Assembly (NCBI GenBank): GCA_947561395.2
Contig: OX387187.1
Span: 39,661,829 to 39,725,828, forward strand
DNA: 64,000 bases
Reading direction: 5' to 3'
From: Buxus sempervirens
Taxonomy: Eukaryota > Streptophyta > Magnoliopsida > Buxales > Buxaceae
Shown: positions 11,459 through 24,048 of the stretch, piece by piece
Layout: every line of letters begins with the position of its first letter
Numbering within the stretch: the first letter of the stretch is position 1
Program-made: the position numbers and the translations under genes
The notes under the pieces: generated by a model
Told to the model about the DNA's origin: nothing
Seen by the model: only the letters and a program-made list of their open reading frames with translations
Databases searched by the model: none

Positions 11459-14400
11459 TGTAATGCCCCGGATCCGAGTTACGTAGCATAACCGTAACTC
11501 ATCTCCAAGGGTTATCTTTTTCAACCAAGATCGATATATCAAAATGAAAGAAAACATGAAATGAACACTAATCTACCACACCAGAGTCAACTACATCACC
11601 AAATTGAATAAAATAAAATAAAATACATTAGCACAACTCTCAATCCAAGACAATTATAAACCTAAATTAATATAAAAACGGCTATATAACGGCCGTAATT
11701 ACAAGGTTGGGCAACGCTCCTAATACCTGATAATCACAGTTATATGTATATGCAATATATCAACATTAACTACAACTAAACAAAACAACTATACCTCAAT
11801 CCCCCACCCTTTATATATATACAATGTTCAATATCCAAAACAAATTTTACAACTATCTAAAAGAAAATATTTGCCTCCTTTATCTCTAGTCAGGATAGTG
11901 ATCCTTCGGCCGATACTCCAGATTCCCCTGACACTCTGTCCCGGTACGCGGCTCACCAACAGGCTCTAAAACAAAACCAATAAATCCAAAACAAGCATGA
12001 GTCTAACGTCCCAGTAAGTAGCACAATGCATGATAAGAACATTTTATACAGTTTCAAGCATTAAAGTAGCATGCTAATATACTGTACAATCAATCTCTGG
12101 CAAAATCAGGCTAAGTGGCATTTCATTTCTAGGTAAACAATACTCGAACTTTACGAAAACATAAATCATAAATAGATAAACTCAAATTAATCCAAATTGC
12201 AATATCAATAAAATCTCAGTAACAACCTCATGTACTAACAATGATTTAATTCACTTGTCCAATTCGCCACCTCACGACTTAAGGGAAAGATCTAGCTAGG
12301 ATCGCTCTTCCCAAGCGGTTCACTCAAGCATGAGACATGCATGAACTGGCAAGTACAACCTAGTCCAACCATAGCAAGTTAGTGATCTCTTTTAGACCAT
12401 CGAGTTAGTGATCTCTATTAGACCATTGAGCTAGTGATCTCAATGAGACCATCTAGTTGACTTTATGAGTTGCTGTGGCACATTTTGAGGAGGATGAAAG
12501 TTCACAACCCCCGGCCCCTCATGAGCTAGGGTGAACGGCCGTCCTCAACCCCTAGAACCGTGTATCACATGCTGGACAAGAGTATAAAGTTTTCACACAA
12601 GTCACTACCCCCAAAATCCATGTCTGTGGTGGATGCAGGTTCACTACCCCCGGCTCTCAATAGCTAGAGTGAACGGCAATCCACTATCCACAAATATACT
12701 AATATAATATCATAGGCCAACTGCCTTACTTAAGTATGCCTTATGTTATACACTTTAACAATGAAACCAACTTTGTATTAACCAACACATGAGAAACCAC
12801 TTCTTGAACATAAGTGAGAATTAACCAATTTCGTACTTGAAAAAGACCAACACAATTTATCCACACTTTGTTTGCAGTTGCTGCTTACTATGTAAATCTG
12901 ATTTTAACTAGTTAATTGAATACTAAACTTGATCCAATCTATAAATAATTGGTATGCGTACCATATATCGTTGGAAATCGCTACAAGTCTAGTTTCCAAC
13001 TCAACAAACGGTTCATAATTCAGAGTTTTCTACAGGAATTTATGGCTGTGTTTACTACAGATGGTTACAAACAGCCACGAAACCCACTAGACGGAAATCA
13101 TCAATGTTTCTTGATTTTTCTTGCAACACTCCGTGTTCCAATTGGTTCTAAACTACTTCCATTCAACTACAATTACCCTAAACTAAATTTTAAACTCCTA
13201 ATATGAATTTTTACGCGAAGATTCCTAACCTTTGCAAGCCACCAAAAATTTAGAGACTGCTAACCTCATCTTAAGTTTCTCTAACAGAAGGTAGTCTAGA
13301 CAAGTCTCATTTTCACAGCCCCATTTTAGAACCTAAATCATTATTTGTAAGTGTGAAAACTCACACTCCTTTTTATGGCAAATGGTTGACAAATTATGTC
13401 TTCTAATGAAGCTTCAAGATGTGCAGATTAAACAATGAAAATTCAGTGAATTTAGTAAAGAAGAAGAAGTTGATGCCACCACACTGCTACCACGCCACTG
13501 CCACCCCCGCTGGCAGCGCATAAGGGAATTAGTGTTTTGAAAGAAAGGTCCGTGCACATGCCGCTTACTCTCCCGCTAGCAGCGCGCTTGTAACTAATTC
13601 AACTTACTCTGAGCGGGACTTGAGTTCTCTACCAGCCGTCTACATCGATCGCTTCACGACGCCACCAGCGCTCGACGCGATCTGAGTTTTAGTCTTTAAA
13701 TAGACGTGTTGTAATTTTTAATTGTGACTTTTGTCTTTGGATCATTTTGATTTCGAATCTTGAGGTGTTTGAGATTCGATCAAATCTTCTTTAGAGAGTC
13801 GGCGATTGAGTGAGGGGGAGATCTGAGATAGATCACCTGGAATTGAAGATAGAGGATTCTTCTTCAATTCGGAACTTCATCTGATCGTGTGATTGCCTGG
13901 ATTGGTGATCGGCCTTGATTGATGCGTAGGTGGATTCCTACTGCATTGGATCGTCTCAGTGGATTCTGAGGGGATTGCTGCGATCTGGATTGATCGTGTT
14001 CTGAAGCTTGTGGATTCAAGCTGTGTTGCAGTTCGTGGATTCGAACTGTGGATCACTGGTGAGTGATTGTTTGCGATCTGGACTGATCGTGTTCTGCAGC
14101 TTGTGGATTCAAGCTGTGTTGCAGTTCGTGGATTCGAACTGTGGATTGCTGTTGAGTGAGTCAAATTGTAAAGGTTAAGTATGTACTCCTTTGTAATTGT
14201 CTTTTCATTCAATAGTGGATTTCGAAGGGTTAGTCGCCTCATATAGACTCGAGGTTTTTCCTGGATCTGGATCCAGGTTTCCTCGTATAATTCTCTGTGT
14301 ATTGTTTCCGCATTGTTCAATTCTGAATTGTTATAGATCGTGGACCTATAGAGTAGTCCTCTACTCTTTCATTATTTTTCTCCAACATTTTAGCTCCCAG

Positions 14401-15777
14401 GTAACATGAAAGACAATGCCTACAATGAATGGTTGTGAGCCTAGAATTAAAACATGAATAAGCATTCTCAATTTCCCATGATTCCTTAAATCTAATTAAG
14501 GACTGTCCTTTACTTATGGAACAACTAAAAATTTCCAGAAATAAAACCATAATCTGAAAAATAAAAATCTGAACCTAAATACAATCTGAATCTAATTTAC
14601 AGCTCTCATCGCAACTAAGAAACCATAGAAAAATCTGAACCTAAATTACAACTCTCATAGTAAATCAAAACCTAAAATCAGATATCTCTAACAGAACCCC
14701 AAATCAAAACCTAAATTTAAAGCTCTCATGCCAAATCAACAGTTTCTCATTATCATCACATGGTTTCAATATTCACCAACTTAACTAGTTTAAGTATTTA
14801 CGTCAATCCTTATCACTCAAAAATCCTTAACAGAATAATACCCGACTGATTGATCACTCTCCAGTTAACACATACGTCTCAAATTTCCCATGTATAACTA
14901 AATTATTGCATCCAAAGAACATAGTGGAAACATGGGATAAGATAATAGAGAATTGCTAGTAAACAGAAAACTAGAATCACATCAATAAAGACACAAAAAA
15001 ATACAATGAAAAGCTTTCAAAATCAAATTAAAAGATTTACAAGACCAAACCTAACCTCATCAGAAACTTCGGAAAGAAGAAAAGAAAAACAGATGCACAA
15101 CCACTTTGGTCTTGGACGTTCTCTTGCAAACAGGAATCAATTCAAAAGGAATCGAACAAACCGTACCCAATCATACTCAAAGAATGAAAACAATATTATA
15201 AGAAATCAAACAGAAATCAATCGGAACAGTAATCGATCAAACCAAACAGAAATCCATCGAACAGAAAATTGCTACTTACCCGAAATCAAGCAATCCACAC
15301 GCCCAAACCCCTTTTTTTTTCTTCCTCTCCTTTCTCCTCCACGTTTTTCCCCTTTTCTTCTTCTTCTTCTCCTTCTCTTCTACTTCTTCTCCCCTTCGTC
15401 TACTCCTCACGAACAACCCCTTCTCTGCCTCCTCTTCTTCTTCTTCTCTTTTCCTCCATGATTTCCTTCTCCTTCTTCTGCGTTTTTTTTTCTCCAAACC
15501 CTTGACGCCCCTTTCTCAACCTTGACGAGTGGAAAATGAGAACCCTTGGTTCTCATTTCAATGCATATAAAACTTTCGAACGAACCACCTAAATGAACCG
15601 AAATCAAACCCAGTTAACCAAATAAACCAATCCACTTAAATAAACCACTTCAATTTATATAATATTTTTAAATGAACCGAACCCAAGCAAACTAATTGAT
15701 ATTTTTTTTCTATTGTTCTTACTTTATTAATTTAATTAATGTTACTTATAATTTTTCTCAAAATTCCGGGTCTTACA
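11459..15777 (-). mobile_element. Solo LTR E1 (4.3 kb) inserted in the MFS exon
   Basis: On the minus strand it starts TGTAAGACCCGGAATTTTG (15777 downward) and ends CCGGGGCATTACA (11459). Direct repeats GAGAC flank it (11454-11458 and 15778-15782). Such ends are common in plant Ty3/gypsy (Tekay/Del-like) LTRs, but clade is inference. Its 11459-12700 part matches the starts of E2 (41923) and E3 (46769). No PBS, polypurine tract or coding domain is seen, hence a solo LTR. A polypyrimidine stretch (15310-15500) produces long but meaningless open frames. Confidence 0.8.
13533..14387 (+). mobile_element. Possible small LTR nested in E1
   Basis: Segment with TG...CA ends, a ttccgcattgttcaattctg stretch near its 3' end as in many Ty1/copia LTRs, and flanks attag / tttag that match at four of five bases. 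It contains a 93-bp tandem duplication starting at 13981 and 14074 (gcgatctgga...gattcgaactgtgg). The boundaries are uncertain. Confidence 0.3.
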
Positions 15778-15832
15778 GAGACTCGTCTGCTTTCTCCATG
15801 ATTCCTACCAAGTTCACCAGTATCAATGTCAT

Positions 15833-16805
15833 TGTCTTTGCAGCCAAGTCGGCAATCAACAATTGGCAGTCGGCGGTTGGCACTCAACAGCCGACACTTC
15901 AGTTGGGGTAATGGGGTTGTAGGGTTTGGAAGATTGAACAAATGGATGAGAATTTGTGAATGGGATTGAGTTAAGAGGTGATGGGTTTGTAATTCTATTA
16001 AATTTTAAAGGTAAATTTATGAACTTTAATATTATATATAATAATTCGGTTCGGTTCGGTCTGGGTAAATATTATAATTCGGTTCGGTTTTGGTTTGGTT
16101 TAGTTTAAGCGAACACATAAACCAAAACCGAACCGAACTTTTAAAAAACTGAACCGAACCGAACCGAAGTCAGTTTGGTTAGGGTTTACCCGAACCGAGT
16201 TGCAGCCCTAGTTACAGGTGTGTTTAGTGTTGAACATGGTATGTGAAATTTCGATCCCACATTGGAAATGGATGAATTTCTAATAAGTCTTAAAAGTCAG
16301 GGAGAACACTCTAATTAGCAAGGCATCTTTTGGGGACAAAATCGTACAGGTTTAGGCCCAAAGCGGACAATACCTTGCTAGGTTGGGTCGTTACATAGCA
16401 GTCATCGTAGAGTTTACCATTTTTAATTCTTGTAAGTATTTGAATTCAATTTGAAGTTTTGAACGGCTCTTCTTCTAAGTATTCAAAACCTTTGGAATTG
16501 CCGGATGTGATCAGCATCTCATGTGATAAGAGAGAATGGGTTACCTGTCACCTTTGTCTCTGGTTGTAAGGAGTTCTCTCTACTAAAGCTGATATTTTTT
16601 TGTGTGCTAGTTCAAGGAGAAGTCTCGGATAAACCTGTCTTAATTTATGTTTTAAATTTTAATTTTCAATTCATGAGACGATATATATTGAGCTTTTTAA
16701 TTTTGATTGAATTTTAGAATCCTCAATGTCAGTCAATGCCTAAGTCATCGTCCAAGATAGGATGTGATCGAAACAGTTATTCCTGGACTTGCTTTGTCAA
16801 TTAAG
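15833..16805. other. Intergenic stretch with an inverted ttcggttcgg/ccgaaccgaa segment
   Basis: Positions 16045-16210 carry ttcggttcggtt on the left and aaccgaaccgaac on the right and end in gttgcagccctag, like a small non-autonomous DNA transposon. Positions 16245-16396 (gatcccacattggaaatgg ... ggttgggtcgttaca) resemble a common short LTR-type remnant of plants. No gene recognised. Confidence 0.4.
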
Positions 16806-16810
16806 CTATA
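16806..16810. repeat. Target-site duplication CTATA, left
   Basis: Matches 31813-31817 across the complete element C. Confidence 0.85.
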
Positions 16811-17238
16811 TGTCAGCACCCCATTTTTGCACCATAAAATTACCCAAGAAGCATATCTTAAACCGGCATTTATGTGGGCACGTAAATCGAAGTTTTTATA
16901 TTAAACCCGCCCTTTTGAAATAACAAGCCCATAATAAAGAGAATTCTAAGCCAATTCCGATGCACCAAACTGTGCTCAAATCGGATCTCAAATGGCTAAG
17001 TTATGAATAAAAGAAATAAAGGGTAGTTTGGGGATTTTTACAAAACCGAAATTGGATGCCACATGGCAGCCATGTGTATGCCATGGTGGTTGCCATGTAA
17101 CCAATGATAAATTAAAATTTTGTGGGGTTGTTTTAGTAAATAAGTAAGTTTCCTAATGAGGTTTATTATGCAAATAAATTAAAAATTTAATAATAAAGTT
17201 AAAAGAAAATAAAAAATAATAAAAATAAACACAGAGAA

Positions 17239-17266
17239 ATGAGTTGGACGAATTGGTCCAACTCAT
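17239..17266. repeat. Perfect palindrome ATGAGTTGGAC...GTCCAACTCAT
   Basis: 11-bp arms, 6-nt loop gaattg. Conserved at 29907-29934 in the 3' LTR; the TTGGACGAATT core recurs in the palindrome at 20223-20256. Confidence 0.85.
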
Positions 17267-17592
17267 ATTCTCTTGAGATATTGAAACAAAGCCTACAAAA
17301 TATAAGCCTAATAAAAATGTGGGACCATATAGACTTTGACCAAACCTAAATGAATGAAGGGTTTAACAGAGGAATAGAAGGAGTTAGAAGTTTAGGTGTT
17401 TAAGAGGAGAAGTTAAGAAAATGAGAGGTTTAAGAGAGGGAGAGGAGGAGTTAGGAGTTTAGAAGAGGAAGAGGAGGAGTTAGGAGTTTAGGTGTTTTAG
17501 AGAGGAGTTAGGAGTTTAGGTGTTTAAGAAAGGAGTTAAGAGCTTGGGTGTTTAAGAGGAGAAGTTAAGAAGTTGAATGGGTGAGAAACCTC

Positions 17593-17600
17593 TATAAAAT
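17593..17600 (+). promoter_or_regulatory. TATA box of C 5' LTR
   Basis: TATAAAAT in cctctataaaatggcttg, directly after the purine-rich tandem repeats; the same sequence is at 30261-30268 in the 3' LTR. Confidence 0.65.
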
Positions 17601-19065
17601 GGCTTGAAGTTGGAAGAAAAAGAGGAGGGGGAGAGCAAGTAAGAGAAGTCTCCAAAAAAAAGTTAGAGCAGCAAGTAAGAAGGGAGGACGTTTGGAGAAT
17701 TTTGGGAGGCTGCACTAGAGAAAAAAAAAAGGTAATTTCAAGAGAAAATAGCAGTACTTGTGGAGGTGATTCTACATTGAAGTCACTGGAGGTAGAAAAG
17801 GGGATGGGGGATCCATACCATTTGAAGGAAACGTTGTAGCTATTGTCCACTGCACCGAGGCTCCGAATCTGGTTCAACATTGGATTTTACAGGTATGTCT
17901 CTTTGTTCAAACATTGCAAAAGATCATCTCTTTTCTCTTAAAGTTACTGGAACTTGAAATAAATGATCCCAAAAGAATGTTGAGTTGTTTTTGCTGTTAA
18001 TATCAAACTCATACACAGTCCATTTCCTGAATTCTTATGGTAAACTACACAACACTGTACCTTAAACAAATAAACTAAATAAAATAGGTAGTGCTGGGTT
18101 TGGTAATGGCCGAACCTCATTGAGTTCAGTCATTACCACACACAACCTTGTAATAGTTTTATTTTTTATTATTTGCTTGGTGTAACTCATAAACCAAAAA
18201 AAAACAGAAATAAGTGCTCCGCAATGGCTGAAGGTGACTTAATTCAGCCATTGCCGAACCCAATATAACATGGTGCTTTTAATTATTTTTTAAAAATAAA
18301 AAAAAACAATACCAAACATATGGCTACATGTTGAGTTTTTTGATTTGGGTGGCTTCTCATTGTAAATTTGATACATGTGCAATATGTTTTAGTCTTCTAG
18401 TATAGCATGTATCATAGCAATCCTCATTCCCCATGAAACCCTTGTATATGAGAAAGAGAAAAAAATAATAATAAGATAATAGAAGGATGACGGCAAAGAA
18501 AAAAGTGTGTTTAGCCATTGCTGAGCATAGTAGTTTAACATTTGTTTTGGTGTGTGCTATAGCTTACAATTTTTTTTAAAGGGTATACATGTGCATGATA
18601 TAATGGAAATAAAAGTAAAAAATAAATAAATAAATAAATAAATGGCCGAACATGGTTCCATTTGGTTTCCCAATCTTTATTGTATTTGATCTTGTTTAAT
18701 TTGGGCCTTATTAAATTTTGCTTTATAGGCTATTGTATCATTTGTCATCTTTTGTATAGCTTGGCTAGGTTTTGTTTTGTTTCAAGTAATGTAGCATAGC
18801 AAAATCACGTTCCTTTAAATATTTGTACACATAGACTATTATTTGCGATATACATGAAATGATAAAAATAATTAAAAATAATTAAAAATTAAAAAAAATA
18901 AATAAAAGAAAAGAAAATAATAATAAAATAGTCCATTAAATATCCAACTGATTTAAGGGAGCCCATTTCAATGGGGCAACTCAGGGTGTTCAAGGACTTC
19001 CTTGGGTTGTAATCGGGTTACTTATCTGGAATCACTGGTTCAGATCAAAAATCAACAAGGTGTCT

Positions 19066-19094
19066 ACCTGCACCATTTCAGGTAGTGGCGACTC
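19066..19094 (+). other. U5 hairpin plus PBS-like 9-mer (C 5' LTR)
   Basis: ACCTG...CAGGT stem followed by ag and TGGCGACTC (19086-19094). In B and D the stem is GCCTG...CAGGC, a paired exchange. Confidence 0.7.
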
Positions 19095-19145
19095 TGTAAT
19101 AGATTGTAACATGCTCTTTTCAGCGCCCCCGAGGTGCTTACAGCT

Positions 19146-19163
19146 TGGCGACTCTACTGGGGA
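19146..19163 (+). other. Primer-binding site of element C
   Basis: TGGCGACTCTACTGGGGA three bases after the LTR; identical to the PBS of element B at 50930. Confidence 0.85.
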
Positions 19164-20222
19164 CCGACCTATCCCGGTTTGATTAGTTGGATTATAATAG
19201 GCTTATTCTTTGCACATGTGCACACACTTGCACATGCACGCACACTTTTTTTGTATATATGCACACACTTGCACTATTGGGCAAGGAATATTTGCCGCCT
19301 TACGTAGTAAGTGTTGAATATACACAAAAACATATTCTGGGGAGTTCTGTCATAACGGACGAGATAATTGCCTGAGGAAATTGGGTTTTAAGCGGGACCA
19401 CTGTGACCCCTCCAATTACCTGGGAACTCTCCTGGAACATTATTTTGTGTACTTTGTAAGCACCTCATTTTTGCACCTCCCAAAATGCAAAAAATGAAAT
19501 TTTAATTGAAAAGTCAAACTTGATAAAGTCAAACTTGAGAAAGTCAAACTTGAGAAAGTCAAAAAGTTGACTTTTTATCTGGTGCAAATCAGTTGCCATG
19601 CTTCCTACCATTGGAAAGAGGATTCCGATACGATTCTAATGGAACAGAGTTTGCTCAAATCGGAGTCCAGATGAAGAAGTTATGGGCTTGTCAAATTTGA
19701 GAAAAGTAGAAATTGACTTTCTGCTAAACCCCAGATAGCCTACCTCATTTGATAGCAGCAGAAAGAGCATCTCGACACGATTCCAACGCAACTGAGTTTG
19801 CTGGAATCGGAGTCCCGGATAGGGAAATATGAGCAAAATCGGCTCCTGGACGCGGCCCGGCACTTCTGCTAAAAAACTTGAATTTGCTGCTAAACTAAAA
19901 TTCAGTGGATAGGGAATCTCGTACTGATTCCAACGCCACTAAGTTTGCCAAAATCGGATATCAGACGAGCAAGTTGTGGGCGGTTAAAGTTTCTGAAAAA
20001 TCTGCACACGTGGCAAACAGTGAAGAAAGAGCAGCAAAATGAAAAGTTTTGAATTAAAAAATAATATTTTTGCTAAAAATCTAATTAAAGTATTTAAAGT
20101 AAAAGAAAAAGAAAAGAAAATTAAAAGATGCATAAAACAAAGATCTTAATAAAATAATAATAAAAAAGGCAAATGAATTAAGTACATAAAAGAAAAAAGA
20201 AAAATAAAAAAATAATAAATGG

Positions 20223-20256
20223 TTGGACGAATTCTCCATGTGGAGAATTCGTCCAA
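20223..20256. repeat. 34-bp near-perfect palindrome
   Basis: Two 16-bp arms (TTGGACGAATTCTCCA and its exact complement) around a 2-nt centre, about 130 bp upstream of the TATA box of the nested solo LTR. Confidence 0.9.
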
Positions 20257-20382
20257 GCAAACTTAAACTTGGAGGCTAAGAAAAGAATGCAATCATGAGT
20301 TTTCTTAAAAAAGGGGCATGAATGGAAAAGGGGTAAGGTTTTGGTGATAGAGTACAAAAGTAATTAATTTTTGGTCAAGGCA

Positions 20383-20390
20383 TATAAAAG
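20383..20390 (+). promoter_or_regulatory. TATA box of nested solo LTR
   Basis: TATAAAAG in catataaaaggcaaccc, at the position equivalent to 58882 of element B. Confidence 0.65.
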
Positions 20391-21707
20391 GCAACCCTAG
20401 CACCCTTTCTCATGGTCGATTGATTTTTTTTGGGAAGTTCTCTCAACTCTCTCATGAGCTCCATTCTCTCTCCCCCTCTCCTCCACCTCTCCATGCCTTC
20501 CAAGCCCCTCAAACACCACCTAGAAACCATCTAACCTCTTCTTGATCTTCTTCTCCTTCACTTGAGCCTTGGAGGAAGGTGAAGGTGGTGCTCTTGGCGT
20601 GTGAAGGTGCTGCTCCAGCACTTCGGTGGGCTTCAAGAGGACCTCTACACTCATCACAAAGGGTTTTAAACCCCAAGGTAATGTTTCCCTACACTTTGTA
20701 TTTCACATATGTGAGAATGAATGTATTTCGTAATGCTTAGAAAGTCTTGCTTATTCCATGCTCAAATCAGTTTTTCAATGTAGTTTTCATGTACTTTCCT
20801 CCCAATTTTTTTACCATGTAAAGATCTCCCAAGGTAAGAGAGTATTCGTCTGGTTTTGCGGGAGAGTGAGAGGGTTTCCATGCACTTGTTTTGTTAATCC
20901 TTTAGGCTACTGTTTTGCATGCTCCTCTTTATTTAATGAGGGAGAACGTTCCCTCTTACTTGATCTTTTGTATCCCCATTGTAATCCCCATTCTCCACCC
21001 TTCTTTTGATGTTTCTAAGGCTACGAAATGGGTCACATGGATTCTGCCATGTGAAGGTTTCTTTTGGTAATACATGCTAGTACTCTTTAGTATATTTGTA
21101 TGATTGTGCATGCTAGGTTACTCCCTTGTGGCATGCATATTCTGTTATTCTTTTCGGGTGGTTTAGCATGACTTTTGCCCCACCCCTACTGCTGTTTTCG
21201 GTTATACAAGATTACCTCACTTGGTTTAGACATGGATTCTAGCTGCATGTTTGTGCGTCTGCTTATTAGGAATGCCTTGAGATGTTTCAAGTGTCTTATC
21301 ATGTGTGCTGATTTTGCATGATCATAGACCATTTCCTTTTTTTTGGTCCTTGAACACCATAAGCACATGCATGCACCTCTCAAGGAAAGATAGGCCTCAA
21401 GTCGAGTATCTTTCTTATTGAATGCCTCATTTTTATTATTCAAATTGATTGCTGTTCCCTTAGGTTACAAGTGACCTTAACAGAGGTGCATGGCCTCTGT
21501 TCCTTTGCTGGACTTTATCCAAGAGAAGGAGGAGGGAAACCCCCCTCCCATCCCTCATAGTTTGGTTTGAAGAACCCAAAAGAAGAAGCAAGGTGGCTCT
21601 TCTCCGAACCACTGTGGGCTCACACAGGGGCCCACACGATTACCAGAACCTCCTAGGAGACCCAAGAAACCAACCCCATTGGAAAAATCCAAAAAAATGG
21701 ATTTTTT

Positions 21708-21817
21708 ATGTTGATCCGGCAACTCAGGCCGGATCAACAGAGATCTGTTTGTAACCGGCGAAGAATGCCGGATACACTGTTCTGTGTGCGTAGCCGGCAT
21801 CTCAAGCCGGCTACACT
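21708..21817. repeat. Three-hairpin cluster in nested solo LTR
   Basis: TTGATCCGGC/GCCGGATCAA, GTAACCGGC/GCCGGATAC and GTAGCCGGC/GCCGGCTAC in a row; the cleanest copy of this cluster in the window. Confidence 0.8.
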
Positions 21818-22872
21818 GCCAGATTGCCTTTTTTGCTATTTTGAGATATTGTGTTGATTTTTTTGGTGCATTTGATCAAACCAGTCGAACCAGAAGGGTT
21901 TCCCGGAAACCCAAGATGGGCCTTGGACACACGGTCCAAACTAATTCCCGGTGGGCCTTCCAACGGGGCCCACCAAGCCCGACAAACTCCTTTTGTTAAA
22001 TAAAGATGAAATCAATCCATTTGAGTGGGTCACACCATTGGAGGCCCACCCAAGCCCAATTTTGAAGCATGTTGATCTAGACTTAGATATGGTTTGGCCG
22101 AGGCAAAGGGTAGGGCCTATCGGGCCCACCAAGCCCATTAACCAACCAAGGTTAGGGTTTCAAAACCCTAACTCAAGAAGCCTTGGGCTTTCAAACCCAA
22201 GCCCAGGTAAAGGGCCCCAAGCCCAAAGCCTGGCCCATTTTGGCAAAGATTAACCCAAATAAACTCAAAACACTTGGCAACCAGGCCGAGGCCCACTCAG
22301 GGGCCCACAAGTCAACCCGGCCCACCTTTGCATAAAAATCACTTTAAATTCAACGTAAACTTTAAAGTAAAATCAATTCATTTGAACCAAAGCCCAAAGG
22401 GCCTCTCAGGCTAGACTGAGGCCCACCAAGGGACACGTGGGCTCAACCAAGCCCACCAAGGGATCCGTGGGCCTTCCAACGGGGCCCATCCAATTAGACT
22501 CACTTCATTCAATGATAAGAAGATAAAATCAAGTAAAGGGACCCACACCACTTTGGCGGTCCCGCCAGACTTAACCAAAATTGAATGCTGGATTAGGAAT
22601 CGGGTGAGTGAGAGACCAACTGAGTTGACTCAAACCAGGGAAACTTATGGGACCCGTCACTTGACGGGGTGGACTGGGGTGTCTACGGACTTCCCCAGAC
22701 CGTAACCGAGAACATACTTAGAATCTCAAGTCGCAGACCAAGCCTTAGTAGAAGAACTTAAGCACCCAGGTGTTTGCCTGCACCCTATCAGGCAGTGGCG
22801 ACTCCAAACAAATCCCGAGGCACGCATCGTTTTGCGTGCGCCTCGTCATGCGACCGAAATCGGGTGCGCATA

Positions 22873-24048
22873 GTACTAATTCATCACTTTACTATATGAG
22901 GCAGTGAAAATTCCTTCCCATGCACACATGTACACTCATGCACACTATGATTTGTTTACATGCTTTGATATAAATTATGTGGGGTGACACATGCGAGGAA
23001 GCCCGCGTGGGTGATCCGATTGGATGATTACCAAAACCTAGATGTCTCTAGCAGCCACCCTTCTTTATCGTATAAACAAATTTTGGGATGGTATTAGCCT
23101 CACGCACCCTTGTTTTGCCAGGGAAAGCGAGGTAAAACATCCCCCCAAGTATCTGGATTCCTATAGCGCCACTGGTTTCTTGCCGTGGTATGCGAGGGTC
23201 TAGTACTTGGCTCAGACCCTTGTAGGCATTTGTCTCAGGCTGGGTACCATTTTCCCACCTAATGTTCTGATACACCCTACTATGTGAATGTGAATGTGAA
23301 TGATGAATGAAGTCTAAAACCCAAGAGAGTCCATCAGGGGCAACAACCCTTGCCTTCTTTTGTATAAAATTGAGTAGACCCTAGATTCTGGGCTACCTCA
23401 GCCCTAAATTGGGGAGCTTACCTAAACTTTGATCTGGGGAACCACCCCAGATCCATGCATTGAGTCCTGAGAGCCGTGGGCCTCGACCCATTGAGTCCAT
23501 AGGAAGTATCTTGAGTCCGGATCAATCTTTAAGCAGATGAAAGCAAGCCAAATCTGAACAAAGAAATTTGAGCCCTAGATTTAGGCCTTTTCAACCTACC
23601 CTTTTTGAATCAACTGTATCCTTTCTTAGAGTTCTCAACAACCCTAAGATTGCATTAATTTTTTTAGCTTTTTTAACATCATGTAATTTTCGCCCTAGCT
23701 GGCAAGTTGTAAGTTTTACATTAGCAGATGAAAGACAAAAGATTGATCAGGACTTGGAGGTGCTTCCATACACAAGTATGTCTAGGAGTCGTGCCTTGAT
23801 AAGCACCAACCTTTCCTAGGACTGTGCACACACTTTTGGGGATTTATTTTGATATCTGTCTGTTGACACAAACTCTCAAGATGGTGCAATGAAGAACAAA
23901 CCAGCCTCTTGATGTGATCTTCGGACATTTCACACCAAGACCACTATTCAGAACACTGTACTCGTAGTAAGAAAGAATTGTAATGAATTCTTCTGAGGTA
24001 CCAACTCCGTCATCCCCACAGCAAGGGGTTGAATAAGAACCGGTCATA
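22873..24048 (+). other. Leader region of element C between nested LTR and gag
   Basis: Non-coding. Shares blocks with 51180-52310 of element B (ctttactatatgag-gcagtgaaaattcc, ccagatccatgcattga, acacaagtatgtctag-agtcgtgcctt). Such long conserved leaders are usual in Tat/Ogre elements. Confidence 0.6.

Larger units (their letters stand above)
11234..15832 (-). pseudogene. Spinster-like MFS transporter, first exon, interrupted and frameshifted
   Basis: On the minus strand, coding parts 15832-15783 and 11458-11234 are one exon split by a 4.3-kb solo LTR. Using one copy of the 5-nt duplication, codons run across the junction without a break (EKADESLLPGAYKEVG). The protein resembles the first membrane segments of plant major-facilitator 'spinster-like' transporters: DPTGLGSL, CYPLAAYLATRHNR and HVIALGAFLWAATTFL. 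A likely ATG is at 15832-15830. The exon ends CTTCAG|GTTCATC at 11234. A second lesion sits in the (CT)n run at about 11377-11389: it is 2 nt longer than the frame tolerates, so LGSLSL and LFRSIVQTSC lie in different frames. No downstream exons were seen, so the locus is a dead first exon or its remaining exons are lost. The family name rests on remembered resemblance, not a search. Confidence 0.75.
16811..19142 (+). mobile_element. 5' LTR of element C
   Basis: TGTCAGCACCCCATTTTTGC... to ...TGCTTACA, followed by gct and the PBS. It has a palindrome at 17239-17266, a purine-rich tandem region (about 17350-17575, ggagttaggagtttaggtg units), TATA (17593-17600) and a U5 hairpin with 9-mer (19066-19094). 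Its 3' half is very AT-rich with (AATA)n runs. Confidence 0.85.
19455..22872 (+). mobile_element. Solo LTR of the B family nested in element C (3.4 kb)
   Basis: Starts TGTAAGCACCTCATTTTTGC and ends GTGCGCATA (the expected CA changed to TA). GTACT flanks it at 19449-19453 (with one extra T before the LTR) and 22873-22877. Removing it rejoins C leader sequence homologous to 51164-51215 of element B. It contains TATA (20383-20390), a 34-bp palindrome (20223-20256), the three-hairpin cluster (21708-21817) and a U5 hairpin with 9-mer ending at 22804. No PBS or coding region follows inside the insertion. Confidence 0.8.

Noticed and set aside
15006-15505. Overlapping long open frames on both strands, one arginine/lysine-rich, one serine/proline-rich
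   Set aside because: They are translations of a polypyrimidine stretch (ctt/ctc repeats) inside LTR E1, with no domain and coding in several frames at once.
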